Below are positions 36,643 to 50,100 of a stretch of DNA of 64,000 bases, one piece after another. Position 1 is the first letter of the stretch; every line of letters starts with the position of its first letter. Below the pieces are notes generated by a model that was not told the DNA's origin, ran no database searches, and saw only the letters and a list, made by a program, of their open reading frames with translations. This stretch comes from Chamaecrista fasciculata (taxonomy: Eukaryota > Streptophyta > Magnoliopsida > Fabales > Fabaceae). Both the position numbers and the translations under genes were made by a program. Location of the stretch: assembly GCA_003254925.1 (NCBI GenBank), contig QANZ01019139.1:1-64000 (forward strand), read 5' to 3'.

Positions 36643-38778
36643 GAAGCATTTGGAGTTCTTTTTCATTTTTAATTTTAATATTAAATAAGTTTGAGATAAT
36701 CCTTAGATTTTAATATTAAAGTACACTTGAAGAAATTAAAGATTAGTATACGTTCGGTGGGGTCAGGTGAAGGTAATTAATTACTATTGACTGTTGTTGA
36801 GTTGTATCATTTTGAAGCTCAACTCATAATGGAACTCGTTATAGTAAGTACGGTTATCAATTCTAAAATTCTAAAATAGTAAAATAGTTATAAGATTCAA
36901 AAAATATAAACACATTAATCTATTTTAAAAGTGATACAATAAAATATATTTTAATCATTTTTTTAAAAAATAGTAGTACTTAAAATGTAGTAAAAAACAT
37001 GCAAAATAAAATTTAAATTATAAATGATTAATTTGTATATTGTTAGAGAACAGAGTATATATATNNNNNNNNNNNNNNNNNNNNNNNNNNNNNNNNNNNN
37101 NNNNNNNNNNNNNNNNNNNNNNNNNNNNNNNNNNNNNNNNNNNNNNNNNNNNNNNNNNNNNNNNNNNNNNNNNNNNNNNNNNNNNNNNNNNNNNNNNNNN
37201 NNNNNNNNNNNNNNNNNNNNNNNNNNNNNNNNNNNNNNNNNNNNNNNNNNNNNNNNNNNNNNNNNNNNNNNNNNNNNNNNNNNNNNNNNNNNNNNNNNNN
37301 NNNNNNNNNNNNNNNNNNNNNNNNNNNNNNNNNNNNNNNNNNNNNNNNATTAACTTTTTCTGTTAAAAAAAAAAAAAGAAAAAAGTACTAACTTTCATCT
37401 CAAAATTGTTAGGAGATAAAAGTAATTTTTTTTCTTTTTTTAATGAAAAAAATAGATGAAAAAGAGTCGGGGACTAACAATGAAATTTTTTAGAAACTTG
37501 AGGGACCAAAACAGAACTTTGACTAAACATGAGGGACCAAAACAAAACAAAAAAAATTAAGGGACTAAAACAAAACATTAAGCAAAAATGAGGAACCAAA
37601 ATAAGAGTTTGACCTTTAAAAAAAATCCATGCTTCGAGTTTCAACAGTACGCATGATGGCTGTCTATAACAAGTCCAACCAAAACCATTCTCTCTCTATT
37701 TCTCTCCATCGATACATCTCATCTGGTTTGACAAGTTTAGCCGTCAAAATAAATGAAACTCATCACTTCAATTCGAACAATTTTTGGCCATCACAGCCTC
37801 ACACCTAAGGATCACCCAGTAATTTTATGAAAAAAAAAATGAAGTTCTAGTTATATTTAAATGGAAATAACTATAGAGATGTTGAGTCTTAAGTAGCCAA
37901 AATCTCTGAATTGTTGAATGAATCTTTCTTTAATTTTGAGGTATGTGTTTCATAAATATCGAATACATTTCTCTCAAATCTCAATCCCTTTTACATTTGT
38001 CTGAAATCTCAATACTGAAATTGTGAATATGATGTATAGTTTAAAATGATGAACACACAGTGGCCACAGCACCAAAAAACTGGAGCAAGGTGGTAAGTAG
38101 GTGGGCCAAACCATGGTGGTCACTTGTCAAATGTACGTTTTTATTTCAGCTTTTCGTCTCTGCTTTAAGTCAACTTTGTGGACTAATTGATTGAGTTACA
38201 TTACGTTGCAGCACCAGAAATAAAAAATATCAAATAAAATAAAAACAAACATATCTTCACTCTTCTCTCCTATATATATGTCAAACAGCTAATATGGGCG
38301 CTCACACATGACATCACCCTAATAATTCATTTCACTCCCATCTTTTTCTTAAACAAATTTTTACCCATACCTACCTTTAAATTGATTCTATATTTGTGTC
38401 TATGATCTTATTTGAATTAGTCTACGATATTTTATAATTTTTGATGTAAATTAATTATATATATAATTCTATATTGATCTCAACATTAAATTTTACTATT
38501 TTTTTGTAAAATGGTATACAATGTGTTATTTTGATATGCTTTTTTTTTCTATTCTTATTTATACTTTTTTTTCTGAAAGAAATATAAGGGGAGGAGGAAA
38601 AAGAAGAAGAAGAACAAAAAAGAGACAAAGATGTTAGAAAGAATTTTTAAAAGTAAGATGTAATGAGAGGAAAAATAACACATTAAATTGAAAGGTTATG
38701 GTTATATATATAGTGGTGAAAAATTCGTAAGAGTGTGGAAATGGTACAACATGATTCCATGATTGAGGATGGGAATGG
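36643..38778. other. Gene-free region with N gap
   Basis: Upstream of the GASA gene. After the gap, 'GAGGGACCAAAAC' units repeat between 37500 and 37610, remnants of a repeat element. Nothing coding recognised. Confidence 0.5.
37065..37348. other. Assembly gap
   Basis: A run of N following a TA repeat in the GASA upstream spacer. Confidence 0.99.
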
Positions 38779-38930
38779 AAGGGCCTGGACAGCAGGTTAG
38801 GGTACCACACTATTCTTCTCCATTCTCTAGCTACTTCAATTATTATTATTATTGGCTTACAGTATATATTACGTACGTTACAGACAACAGAAAAAATGGA
38901 AATAAAAAGTGACCAAAATTAAACATTATT
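38779..38930 (-). repeat. Dispersed repeat, inverted partner of 23950-24096
   Basis: It carries GTACCACACTATTCTTCTCC and CTAGCTACTTCAATTATTATT, the reverse complements of the partner. No open frame and no terminal repeat was recognised. Confidence 0.75.
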
Positions 38931-39359
38931 TTGGTCTTTGAAACACGAAACTACAATCCATCCAAGTAAAAGTCACTTTACAGTTTAAAAGTGGCTTTAA
39001 TTTTGCACGGATAATTATTTTACTCCTGTCCGTGATGCTCAAATCCCAGTAGCTAGCTGTATGTTGATGTAACTTGTAACTTATTCCAAATTTAATCACC
39101 TTTTAAACACTTCGATGATCATAGGTCACTGGATTTAAACTTCGGATATATTGTGTGCGCGCGCTTGTTTGTTGTATGTGAAATAGATGATCAAGTGTTT
39201 AGTATAATGATAAACAAGCTCCATCACAAATTAGGAAACTTAAGTTTGATCTTAGACTCGATATTGTTAAAAAAATTTTATTATTCGCTCTCGACTCAAA
39301 TGAAATTAGTTTTCACTATATCCTTACATGAATAAGTGGAAAACCCATGATTAAACTAA

Positions 39360-39850
39360 AAAAAATGTCAAATAGGTCTTAATTTTTTTTTGTTTTCAAA
39401 CTTTCACAATTGGTTCATTTTAATCCTCAAACATTCACATTTGTTTTGATCCTCAAAATATGATTTCATTAGATTTTTACTTATTAATAACCTAGACAAT
39501 TGTTTGGCAAAAAAAACTTAGACAATTAAGATTAATCATTTTCCTTTTGTATTTGTCATAATAAGTAAGTTGGTAAAAAAAAAATATTATTAATCACAAA
39601 TTGGAGTTAAATTTGATATCGACTTTTATCTCCAATTTGTGATTATGAATGAATTTTTTTCGTTTTGCCAATTCACTTATTAAAATATATATATGAAAGA
39701 GAAATCATCTATCTCAATCGTTCAAGTTATAAATAATAATAAAAACTTAATAAAATCATATTTTGAAAATTAAAACAGAACAGAAGGTAGTTTTAAGACC
39801 AAAATAAAACTTACTTTATAGTTTAAGGACCAAAATGAAATTTTAACCAT
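39360..39850. repeat. Foldback MITE-like repeat with inner palindrome
   Basis: The outer arms are diverged inverted copies (TTTGTTTTGATCCTCAAAAT on the left; ATTTTGAAAATTAAAACAGA on the right). In the centre a clean palindrome pairs AATCACAAATTGGAG with CTCCAATTTGTGATT. The exact ends are uncertain. Confidence 0.55.
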
Positions 39851-39902
39851 TTATTATATGGCGAAGATTTATTAGTTTGTTTCCAACTATAACTATAAGC
39901 AT

Positions 39903-40304
39903 GGTTATTAAAACCGGACCGGCCATTGAACCGATCGAAAGAGGGGTTCAATGGTTCAACCGGGGTCCAACCGGGGTCGGGCCGTTGACAAATAAATAAA
40001 TTAAAAATAATAAAAAAAACCTATATATGATAAAATTTTAATTCAAATTTTCATAAATTAACATGATGTTCATCAATATAATATCATCAAGTGAAATTTT
40101 ATGATCACTTTCTCTATCAAATTTTGGTTCACACTCAACATTCTCTAAGATTTGACCCATAATTTTAAAAAAAGACCAAAAAAATAAATCAGGACCGGTT
40201 CAACCGGTTTGCCTCCGGGTGAGGCCGGTTTCACCGATTCAGTCCGGTTCTATGTCTGGCCGGTTCTCAGTTCAACCGGCCGGTCCAGTCCGGTTTTAAT
40301 AACC
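39903..40304. mobile_element. Foldback MITE rich in CCGGTT motifs (family B), well preserved
   Basis: The termini GGTTATTAAAACCGGACCGG and CAGTCCGGTTTTAATAACC are inverted repeats. The arms are studded with AACCGG/CCGGTT motifs around an AT-rich core. It is related to 20926-21420. No target duplication is recognisable. Confidence 0.78.
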
Positions 40305-40924
40305 CTGACTATAAATCTATAACTTATAAACTACTCAGTATATTCTTTTAACAAAAAAAAAAAAAGCTACTCATTATATCCAATAATTTATCATTATAAC
40401 TTTAAATCGTTTTAATACGATTAGGTAATAATTAGTTATCATAAAATCAAACTTATATAAAAGTTATAAATTCAAGTACTCATTAGTTTGGATTAATTTC
40501 ATTCCATTTTTTCAATGAAGAACATTATAATTGATGTAGTCTGTAAAATAAATAAAATATGTGTACTAATAAAAACATAAGTTTATGCAATTAATATACT
40601 ACAAAACTTTGTGAATTTAAAAGAGAATTTGAATAGAGAAATTAAAAATATAAACATCAGTGTAATAAACTAATAATAAGTAAAGTAGTTGGGCAGGTGA
40701 AGATTGAAGTAAAATAATAAATCGGAGTAAATGGTTCTCTGAATGCATTGCTAGATACGAAAACTTCCAAATAGATGCTCGGTGCCATTAATGAATAGTG
40801 CAATGTAATTAATGACATAAATATATATATAACTCTCTTGAAGCCGAATTATAAAATACTAACTGTTTAGTTTCATACAAGAAAAAAATGTTTTCTCTCG
40901 TGCATATATATATATATATATATA

Positions 40925-41215
40925 CTAGGGGCTTTGCGTGCCCGTTATATGTAAAATAAATGAGAATTCACAAAAAAAAATGAGGGACTAAATCGTTAAC
41001 TCAGTAAAAAAGAATGGATCAAATAATAATTTTCCTCTTATCATTGATTTTGTACTATAGTTTTAAAATGTGACAACCAGACAGGGGTGGAGCCATATAA
41101 TATAAGATATGAATAATTATGTATTTTTTTATTGGTTAATTAAAGTTTAGCCTAAAGTTTAAAAAGAAGGACAACCAGAAAGGGGTGGAGCCATATAATA
41201 TAAGATATACTAGGA
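40925..41215 (-). mobile_element. Two Helitron-like 3' ends close together
   Basis: Read on the minus strand, ACGGGCACGCAAAGCCCCTAG ends at 40925 and a diverged relative ends at 41210; both end in CTAG followed by T. The body motifs are shared (GGGACTAAATCGTTAAC versus GGGATTAAATTGTTAAC). Between them, GGGGTGGAGCCATATAATA is duplicated (about 41084 and 41182), with a third diverged copy near 41506. The hairpins are less complete than at 34245, so this call is weaker. Confidence 0.42.
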
Positions 41216-43350
41216 GCTTCGTGTGCCCGGACATACAAATATGTATATAAAATAAATAAGGGATTAAATTGTTAACTTAGTAAAAAAAGAGGAATTAAAT
41301 AGTAATTTTTCTCTTATTTTTAATAAACATGGCATAGAAAATGTTTGTTAAAAAAAAAAGACATGGAAAATAAAAGTGGGTATGGAAGTGGGGGCATGAA
41401 TGTGAGTGATTTTATATTTTTTAATTTTATATATTATGTAGGGGAGGTGAGTTGATTTTATTTTTTTTTAATTTTATAGATTATAATTTTAAATATAATG
41501 GACTAGAAATGGGTGAGTCATATAATATAAGATATATTAAAATCGTCCAAAAAGAATTCCTAAAAGAAAGGCGGTCAAACCTTTGTGTTATACTATGAAC
41601 CCGAAGGTCAGCACGCAAGTGGTGTAAGATTAGCGAGCAGCAGAATTAATTTATTTGAATTTTAATAATTAATATATATTAGCAATTGGATTCATGGTAT
41701 AAAATATAGGGTCACCTCCCTTGAGATATTTAATTTTCTCATAATATCTCTCTGTGCGTTAGGACATGGGTCCCCAGCACATCATGAAGTTAATTATCAC
41801 AAAAAGGATAAGAATCCATTTCCAACCTCGGCACTTGTGGGGATAAGAGCAATTCAATTCAAATCAATTCAATTTTCTATCTAGTTTAAAGAATTAATAG
41901 TAATAATGTGATTATATTGGTAATTAAAAAAGAATTAATAAATGGAAAAAGGACGAGAACTAATAAAATATATAATTAAGAATGTCTTATTTATTTAAAA
42001 TATTTTATAAATAATGCTTTGAAGACAATATTTGAAAAAAGTTTTTGACTCACATATATAGTCACTTTTCGCCCATAACAATGATATGATTAGAGTTTGA
42101 TTCTTAATGTTGTCTCATTTAACAAATTATCTATAAGTATTTTTGTGAATGCTCTCTGAGTTCGAAAGTGTATTTTGACCCTAGACTAGATGCAATCAAC
42201 TTACCTAAATTTATTGTTACAAAAAACAAGTTTTTACATTTTGTAATCCAAGAATATGTAATTTATTTGAAGAATTATTATTCTATCAGAATAAATTTTC
42301 CTTTTAAAGGTCAAAATCCTACAGTTGCTATGAACTCCAAGTATGTACACACAGAATCACATCATCATAACTGGCATTTAATATCCGTGCTATGTGAGAT
42401 TACAGCTCTTGATGGTACTAATATTACTTAATATCATAATTGGGTTAGGTAGAGATTAATTGGAATTCAGTGTTACAGCTAGATTCAAGCTACCAAAGAT
42501 TAGGATTTGACTACAATTGAAACAAAATAGAAAATTTTCTGACTATGATATCTCCCTTCAACGCAATCAACCTGATCGTCAAACATCCATACATGGTAGA
42601 TTAGATTAAATAACTACCTAATCATCCTCTTAAAACCTCCAAGACTCAAGAGGCCCACATAATCTAGTGTCATTTATTTCTTCTATAATCTATAGCAATT
42701 CCTAACAGACACTTGCATCAATTTTTTTTAAAATATTTATTTTGTTCAAATGCATCAACTCTTGAATTTGAATTTATAAACTTTTCAATACTTTTTTTGC
42801 ACCATCATTATTCAAACCATTTTACTAATTGAATTCAAGATTTATGCATAATTAAAATTTCTCACCCTTCTCTATATGTTGTATGAAAATCCAATTCTAG
42901 ACTTTTCTCACATATCCAATCTGACTGTGAACTAAACCACCACATTAGTTGGTAACTTTCGAACATTCTAGTTCCATGGTTAATAAAAATGCAGAATATT
43001 CATCGCAAAACCATACACCATAAAACTAGTAACTACATAAGACGGAGTTCGAGGTAATGATAAGCTAAACTTCCTTTCTCTCAAAGGTATCTGATTTTGC
43101 TTTAGCTAAGAATTGTTTTAAGAAGAAAAAAAAACTCACTGATTGGAGCAACATAAGAGAGATGAATACTAGCATTAGCCATATATATTACCCATTAAAG
43201 GTGAAATTTCAATACTATCAACATCTTGCATTCAAATTACAGCACACATTCGAATGAAATGACTTAGCTCCTCCTTCAGCTGATACCAAATAAATAATAA
43301 TAATAAACACTAATCTAGCCCTTCATCCTCAAAACTCCAGCATATAAAGT
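41216..43350. other. Gene-free AT-rich spacer
   Basis: One 87-codon open frame at 42168-42431 shows no family resemblance and no splice or promoter context. The right end is likely the 3' UTR of the HMA-like gene. Confidence 0.45.
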
Positions 43351-45951
43351 CTAAGAAGCTGCATCCTCTTCATCCTCAAAACTCAGATTTAATGTCTGTA
43401 ATTTAAAGCCTGAACCCTGTATAGTTTCTACCAGACCCGATGCCACCCCGGTAGCTTGTACTGTTGTCTGTTTTTTCAACTGAAACAGAGCACAAATGTC
43501 ATAATGATATAACGTTGTAGGAATTTTGAGTGTTATAATATTTTGGTGCCAAGATTATATGACCACTATCAATTAAATCTTAAAAAATTCATGATTCGTT
43601 ACAAGCTAGTCTTTCTATAAATATCTTATCAATGTACACTCAGATTATATAGACTAAATTGCGACGAGTCATGAGTTTTTTAGGACTAAATCAATCATTT
43701 CAAAAATTTAATAAATAACAATGCCTATATAATCCAAACTAAATTGATAGTTTCCTCAATTTCAAGTTGTGACTTAAGTGCAGCCAAGTTTTATAATGTT
43801 GACCTAAAGAGTGACTACTATATCGTTCCATCCTCAATTGTTTGCCGTGGACCCATATTGCAAGGTTTAAGGATGACATATTTATAATTGTCAAGGATAT
43901 AAGGTGCTTCGATCTACTATTGCAATTGAAAATTAAGAGGCCTTTTCTGAAGATTGATTGGATGTATGATAGTGAGTGCCCAGACTTAGCTGATAATGTA
44001 ATTTAGGTCCTGATGGCAAGTAATCCTGATACGTGGAGTTGAATATTAAAAAAAACCAGCAACTTTAATAATAATATTTGAGTACTTAAGAAATACCTCT
44101 ACACTAGCGATTCCTTCAACAATCTGAACCTTCAAATTTATAACACCCTCTGTTCCCTATAAATAATGTAAGAAGCGACATTGATGAGTAAGTTACTAAG
44201 TTTTGAGATCAACAAGCCAAATAGCACAAAGAAAAAGGTCAATATGCCAAAAGTGAGATGACAAAAAAAACAAAAAAATCAACGAATCAACTTAAAGAAT
44301 TGAAAATTTCTATCAGATTAAGCTAGTCGTTGCCACGAACCAGAAATCAACAAATAAAAACTTGCTCCACTTTGTTTAATTGTCTTCGTGGTGAAAGCAG
44401 TTTGTACTATATATCAATAACTGCAGGTCAGATTTACTATTTCAAATTCCAAATATTATAAAAAATTATAGGCATGACTATGATCATATTATTTTATGGT
44501 TTCACTTAATATATTAGTGTCATTCTTTGATTTCCTACTCCTCACCTCCAATGCAAATACAAGGCCAACTACCATATTGGTTCCCCAATCTTTTATGATA
44601 TCATGTTTCAAGGTTGATGAGATTAGATAAAAATACAATAACAAAGGTATGGCAATTTTATGATATCGCCACTGAGTTCACTGACATTCAAAAACTGTTT
44701 TGAACAGAAATTAAATGTAGATAACGTGATATAATGATTCAGGGCATGCTGTAAAAAAGGATAACATATTAGAAATTCAACCAGTACAAAACAGCCAATA
44801 AAGATTCCGACGAGTTGAACAAATGAAAACTGCTGATAATTATTTTGAAGGCCAGATTCCAATCATAAGTATAGAATTTAAAGAATTTAAAGAATCTTTT
44901 GCATAAAAAATAAATTAACATAAAAAGAAAGTTACAACATTCACCTCTAAGGCTTTGGTTACTGCTGGAATGGCTGCATCACTCAGTGTTCCCTCAGCCT
45001 TCAAATGTCGAAAGGTAGACCTTTAGTGACATATAACATGATACGAAGTTACAAACTATAAAGTTTCTAATGAAGGCCCAATTGCAACCCGAAAAGAAAA
45101 AGTACTAAAAACCCTTGAATTGAAGCAAAATAGTGTGATCAGTATTGAGAACATGCATAGAAAGTAAAAAGCCGTGACCAAGCAAGATAAACAAGAGTAA
45201 ACAAATAAATACACTAGTTAATAACTCAATCCAAGTTCAATTAACACTCTTTAATCCCTAAAAGCCGTGAAACCAAAAAATTTAAGACCTTTTGTCTTTG
45301 CAAATTAGTCCCTTAAAATGGAAAATAGACTAAATTGTATCGTCTCTACAACTTCCAAAGACTAAAGTTTGCAAATTAGTCCGTAAATTAGACTGCAGAC
45401 ATTGAGTTGTTAATTCGTGTATCTTTCCATAGCCAAATTGTATGTTTACTCAATAAACAAGATAAACAATTACTTAGAAAGAGAGAGTTTCATAATTTCT
45501 CAAGAGCTAAATCTATAAGATAATGCAATCAGAAACACATAGCAGAGCAACAGAATTAATAAACTATCTAAATGACCAAAACTCAATTCTCTGTTTTCAC
45601 AAGGGCATTATTATAAAAAACAGCCATTGATGGATGTAAAACCAGAGGCACCTGAAACAACATGGTGAGAGTATCGGACGGAGAAACAGGAACTACAACG
45701 GGTTGCTGCTCGGCCGTCGATGCTTCTTCTTGCTGCTGAATCTGGGTTTCTTCTTCTACCGCCCTCACAAGCATTCTGAGTCTAGGGTTTCTACATACTC
45801 GCTGTTTCGAAGAGCCGAGTGTGAAAATTGAAGTGGGGATAATAGGGGAGTGCAAGTGAAGGTTCCGAAATGCGAGAGAGGGAGAAGGAGAGGGAAGTGG
45901 ACGAGAGGAAGAAATTGGGAGAAGAGATGAAAATGAAGATATTGTAAGCAT
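43351..45951 (-). CDS. Plastid-targeted protein with an HMA-like fold lacking the metal-binding CxxC
   Basis: Four exons (45951-45652, 44998-44945, 44156-44097, 43479-43351) give 180 aa. The first 60 or so residues are rich in Ser, Pro and Arg with almost no acidic residues, a strong chloroplast transit peptide. A Glu/Gln-rich linker follows. The C-terminal 80 residues show the beta-alpha-beta-beta-alpha-beta pattern of heavy-metal-associated domains: TLTMLFQ, SDAAIPAVTKALE, INLKVQIVEG, ASVELKKQ, ASGLVETIQGSG, FKLQTLNLSF. The loop that holds CxxC in copper chaperones reads AEGTLSD here, so metal binding by that motif is not expected. I do not recognise a named function. The fold assignment is inference from pattern; the gene model itself is sound because all junctions are GT-AG and in frame. 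Confidence 0.82.
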
Positions 45952-47188
45952 GGTGAATCAAAATCAGTGCGAGGGTTTTTCTGATGAATTGATCGGAATT
46001 GAAAAGCCAAGATTTTTGTGTTGGTAAACAGAGAAGAGAAAGAAAGATAGAGAGATATGCCTGGACTTGCAATTTTGCCTCTCCCTATCCACATTCCATC
46101 AAATTGTCGTCTACTATATCCAAAGCGAAGAGACTACGAGAGATGTTAAATTACATTTTTGCTATTGAAAATAATTAATATATAATAGCAACAATTTTAG
46201 GAACTCGATGCCAAAAATTAATTTGGGTAGGCTTTTTTTTTTTTTAAAAAAAAAAAAAATACAAAAAATATGATACATTTCAATATAAAACAGTAAAACA
46301 CTTTAGAAAATCTGAATTTTAAAAGTTTTACCAATTTGTAATTGGTTGAGGATATTCCAAATGATTAAAAGTATGTTGATTTTCTCATCAATGATTAAAA
46401 AAAGTTATTTTTTATTATAACTTATTTATTTAAAATTTAGTATGTAAAAAACGTTTTAACCTAATTTATATGATTTTTTTTCCTACTACAACGGAATATT
46501 GAACCTAAATAGTAAAATTTAACCAATTATCACATTCAACTCTATGTTATTAAATATTAACCTAACTAAAATAATCAAAATACAACTTATGTAATCAGAA
46601 AAGCTTTTACTCTCTTCTATGTTGTTCAACATGTAGTATGTATTAGTTAGATACATTTTTATTATCAAATACAATCTTTTTATTTGATATGTGAGAGTAC
46701 AACAAGTTCAAAAGGAATACAAATGAAAAAGAATAAATTACTTTAATTTTTTCTTGAAATTAAAAACAAGAAACAAAATGAATCGAAGGAGAACAAAAAA
46801 TTGTTAATTTATCTCTCTCCTTTAATTAACACTTCTTTCAAAATATTTTCTATTTTAAATTCTTTTTTAAAGAGTAAGATTTCAAACTGACCCTATAGAG
46901 CAGAGGAAGAAGTCAACAACAAACGTGAAGGGGAACAAGATTCAAGGTACAGAAACATGCAAATATATTTACTTATAAATATGCAGAAATATAAAATGCC
47001 ATTGCACTGTATCAGCTTCAACTTTTAAGCATGTCTATAAATCTGTCAGTTCCAAAATAACAACCACAAGTAATCTGATGTTACTAAAGATTAATTAACA
47101 GGCTCCTTCACTACTCACAATTCACTAGCCTTACTTTCACATGCCCAAAGCTAAGACATTAGCTCTTGCAGCGGGTTGAGCTGTCAAA
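45952..47188. other. Promoter of the HMA-like gene and 3' flank of RNase H1
   Basis: Very AT-rich with homopolymer runs near 46230-46260. No gene seen. Confidence 0.5.
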
Positions 47189-50100
47189 CTACTTACAATC
47201 TTCTTCAACTTGGCCAGCTACAAAAGCATAAAACCCAATAAGTTTTCTCGTTGTCCTGATATAGAAATATGAAATGGTAGGATACATAGAATGTTCAGTT
47301 TTCCAACAACGGAGATACGATATAACTTGTAAACTGTGAAGCCTTATTACTATCCGAGTCCATTATGATGCAAAATCAGCTGAGATTTATGAGCAGCAAA
47401 GGCCACTAGTCATTCTGAATTTGCATGAGGTAAAAAGATTCTCATTTATCACAAATGCAAAAAAAGGATGAAACTTAGAAAATTGGGACTTTACCTTTGA
47501 GATTTACGGCCAGGTTTGCTTGAACATCGGCTTCAGAGTTATATTCCTAGGCCACAAAACAAAAGCAGGTTATTTGCAAACATATACTAGAGGGGTAAAA
47601 ACCAACGAAAATAGTTGTTAAAAGCCAGACCAAATGTATTTAAAACCCCCAACTTTAATATCAACATTTTGCTTGCAAAAAGAAAACTCCTAAAAAATCA
47701 CTCATACTTAAGTATATGCAGAGCATACACTTCAACCATAAAACACCAGCTTAATATTTTCCAAAATAAATAGATAACTGCAATAAAAAGCATAGCTACC
47801 ACGTTAATATTCAATTGTCTCTTTTCTTTTTCTTGGTCAAGTCATAAATATAACCAAGTTATATGAACTAACTTTCCTTCTCTCGGCAAGCATCCTAAGC
47901 ACTATAAAATTAAACAAAACTACAAAAGTAACTACAATAAAATGGAGCATTCCCAATCACATCAGTTAGATGTGCTAAGATAACTATTTGATATTTGCAA
48001 AAGAGACAAAAAGAAAATGGGGCATTCAACTAGAATTTTCTCCATCTTAGTTTAATAATAGAAAGCAAACAAAAACTCAATACCCTAAGAACATGGTTGA
48101 TCTGGAATGACAAAAACTTATCCTTCAGCTCCCTGACCTCACTACATAAGCAAGCCATATTTGGGTTTTTTGTTTTCCATGAACCCTTAACCTGTTACAA
48201 TAGTAATGAACATAAGATTGGAGAGATATTAACCAGCAGAAAAAGGGAAATAGCAAAAGGCAATAGCTAGATTGATTTCAATTTGACAATATACATTGCA
48301 GAAGGATGTGAATTAAATGAATCAAAGGTTTTTTTTTTTTTTTGGTTAGAAGCCAACACGTATAAACTGTGAAGTATTTCAAATTTCAACTTATATTCTC
48401 TCTCTTAATTTTCTTCTTTAGCACTAGTATCCAAGTAATGTTAAAAAATTGGATTAAATGACGCACTAGCCTATAAGAAAATGACATACCTGATTGCAGA
48501 CAAGTAGGGAATCTCCTTGGACACGAATATGTTTATACCCTTTCTTGATAGCATGTTTCAATCCTAAAATTAAAGCTCGATATTCTGCAACATTATTTGT
48601 TTGAGTGCCCACTCCTTCGCGCAATCGACAGACCTATGAAGACAACTCAGTAAGCTAAATTTTGCAAAGACTTTAACAACACAAGGAAAATTTGAAACAA
48701 AGCATACTTTGCTTCCATCTTCAGCTCGCAGCACAGCTCCTGCACCAGCTGGCCCAGGATTTCCTTTTGCAGCACCATCAAACTCAAGAATACAAGAAAG
48801 CTAAAGACATAGAAATGTACAAGGTTCATTGTTGCAATATCTTTTTTTTTTTGGCCAGAAAACATTGTTGCAATATCTGTTTGTTTAGAGTATGCCATGT
48901 TATGACAACGTATAGAGATAAACATGACAATCAAGAAAGATCATGGTATGTGATAAAATCTGTAATAAACATATAAAAACTCAGAGATCTGAAGGTCAAA
49001 TACCCAAGTTTCAAAGAGAAACTTGTAAAATATTTACTACAAACTAAAAACGATTTGTGCATTGCTACTACATCTTACAGCTACAATGTATAACAAAGCT
49101 TTCATAGAAAAGGAAACAAACTTTTGTTATTACCAAATATTATGGACCTAATGTAAATCCCAGCCCAGCCAATCAGGAAAAGGATAGATAATTCATTATA
49201 CGCAATAGCTCTTACAGAAAAACCAGTAAATTTAATTAATAAAATTGAGTTTGTAACTCTCCAATATTAGAAAGAAGTATAAGATTGTTAGATAGCATCA
49301 ACAGCATAGTGAATGGCTTGAGACTTCCAAACATTAATTTCCAATATAGAGTAGACTCAAACATCACTGCTCAGCAATGGGAAAAATCCAGCCCCGTATA
49401 TATGAGCAAGGTTCTGTCTTCAGGATCAACACAAAAACCTGTGAAATTCACAGCTAAACCTTCACAGTAATGAACTCATGTCATATATGCTTCACCTACT
49501 CTCAACCTAGTCTTAAGATCCAAATATTTCATGTAGAAAAAAGAAAAGTAGAAAATCATCTGCCCAATGATATGGCAAAAGTGAGCATGCCTGGAATTAC
49601 AATAACTAGCTAAAGATATAAATCATAGAGAGAATATCCATGGGACAGTACTAATGACTGCCAGAAGAACAGATATATCATTACTTCATATAACACAAAA
49701 TATACAAGGAGTATAAATTAGAAGGGTTTTTAAACAAGTAATAAATAATAACACAGGTACTTAGCCACAATGCAAGTATGCACTGATATTAACAATGCTG
49801 CTCATAAACAGCTCAACTTACACAAGTGGACATATCCAACTGAGCTCCGCGTTGTATAGGGTGCCTCTCAGTAGTTGTTGAAAGCAAAGATGATCCAGCC
49901 GCCTTCAATGCAAGTAAGAGAGAAACAAATGAGAAAAAAAGCAGACAACACAGTAAGACTGGAAAATACCATAAATTATAATCAATGGCCAGAATTTTAG
50001 GATTATAGCATATCTTTAGCGCTATAATAGTATAACCTACATTCTATGAAAGAAATTAAAGTGATTATACCACCCAAATGGACCCAAGGAAGGCATTAAC

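Noticed and set aside
48084..48800. RNase H domain of a retrotransposon
   Set aside because: It is split by several introns, fused to a hybrid-binding domain and lacks reverse transcriptase, as in cellular plant RNase H1.
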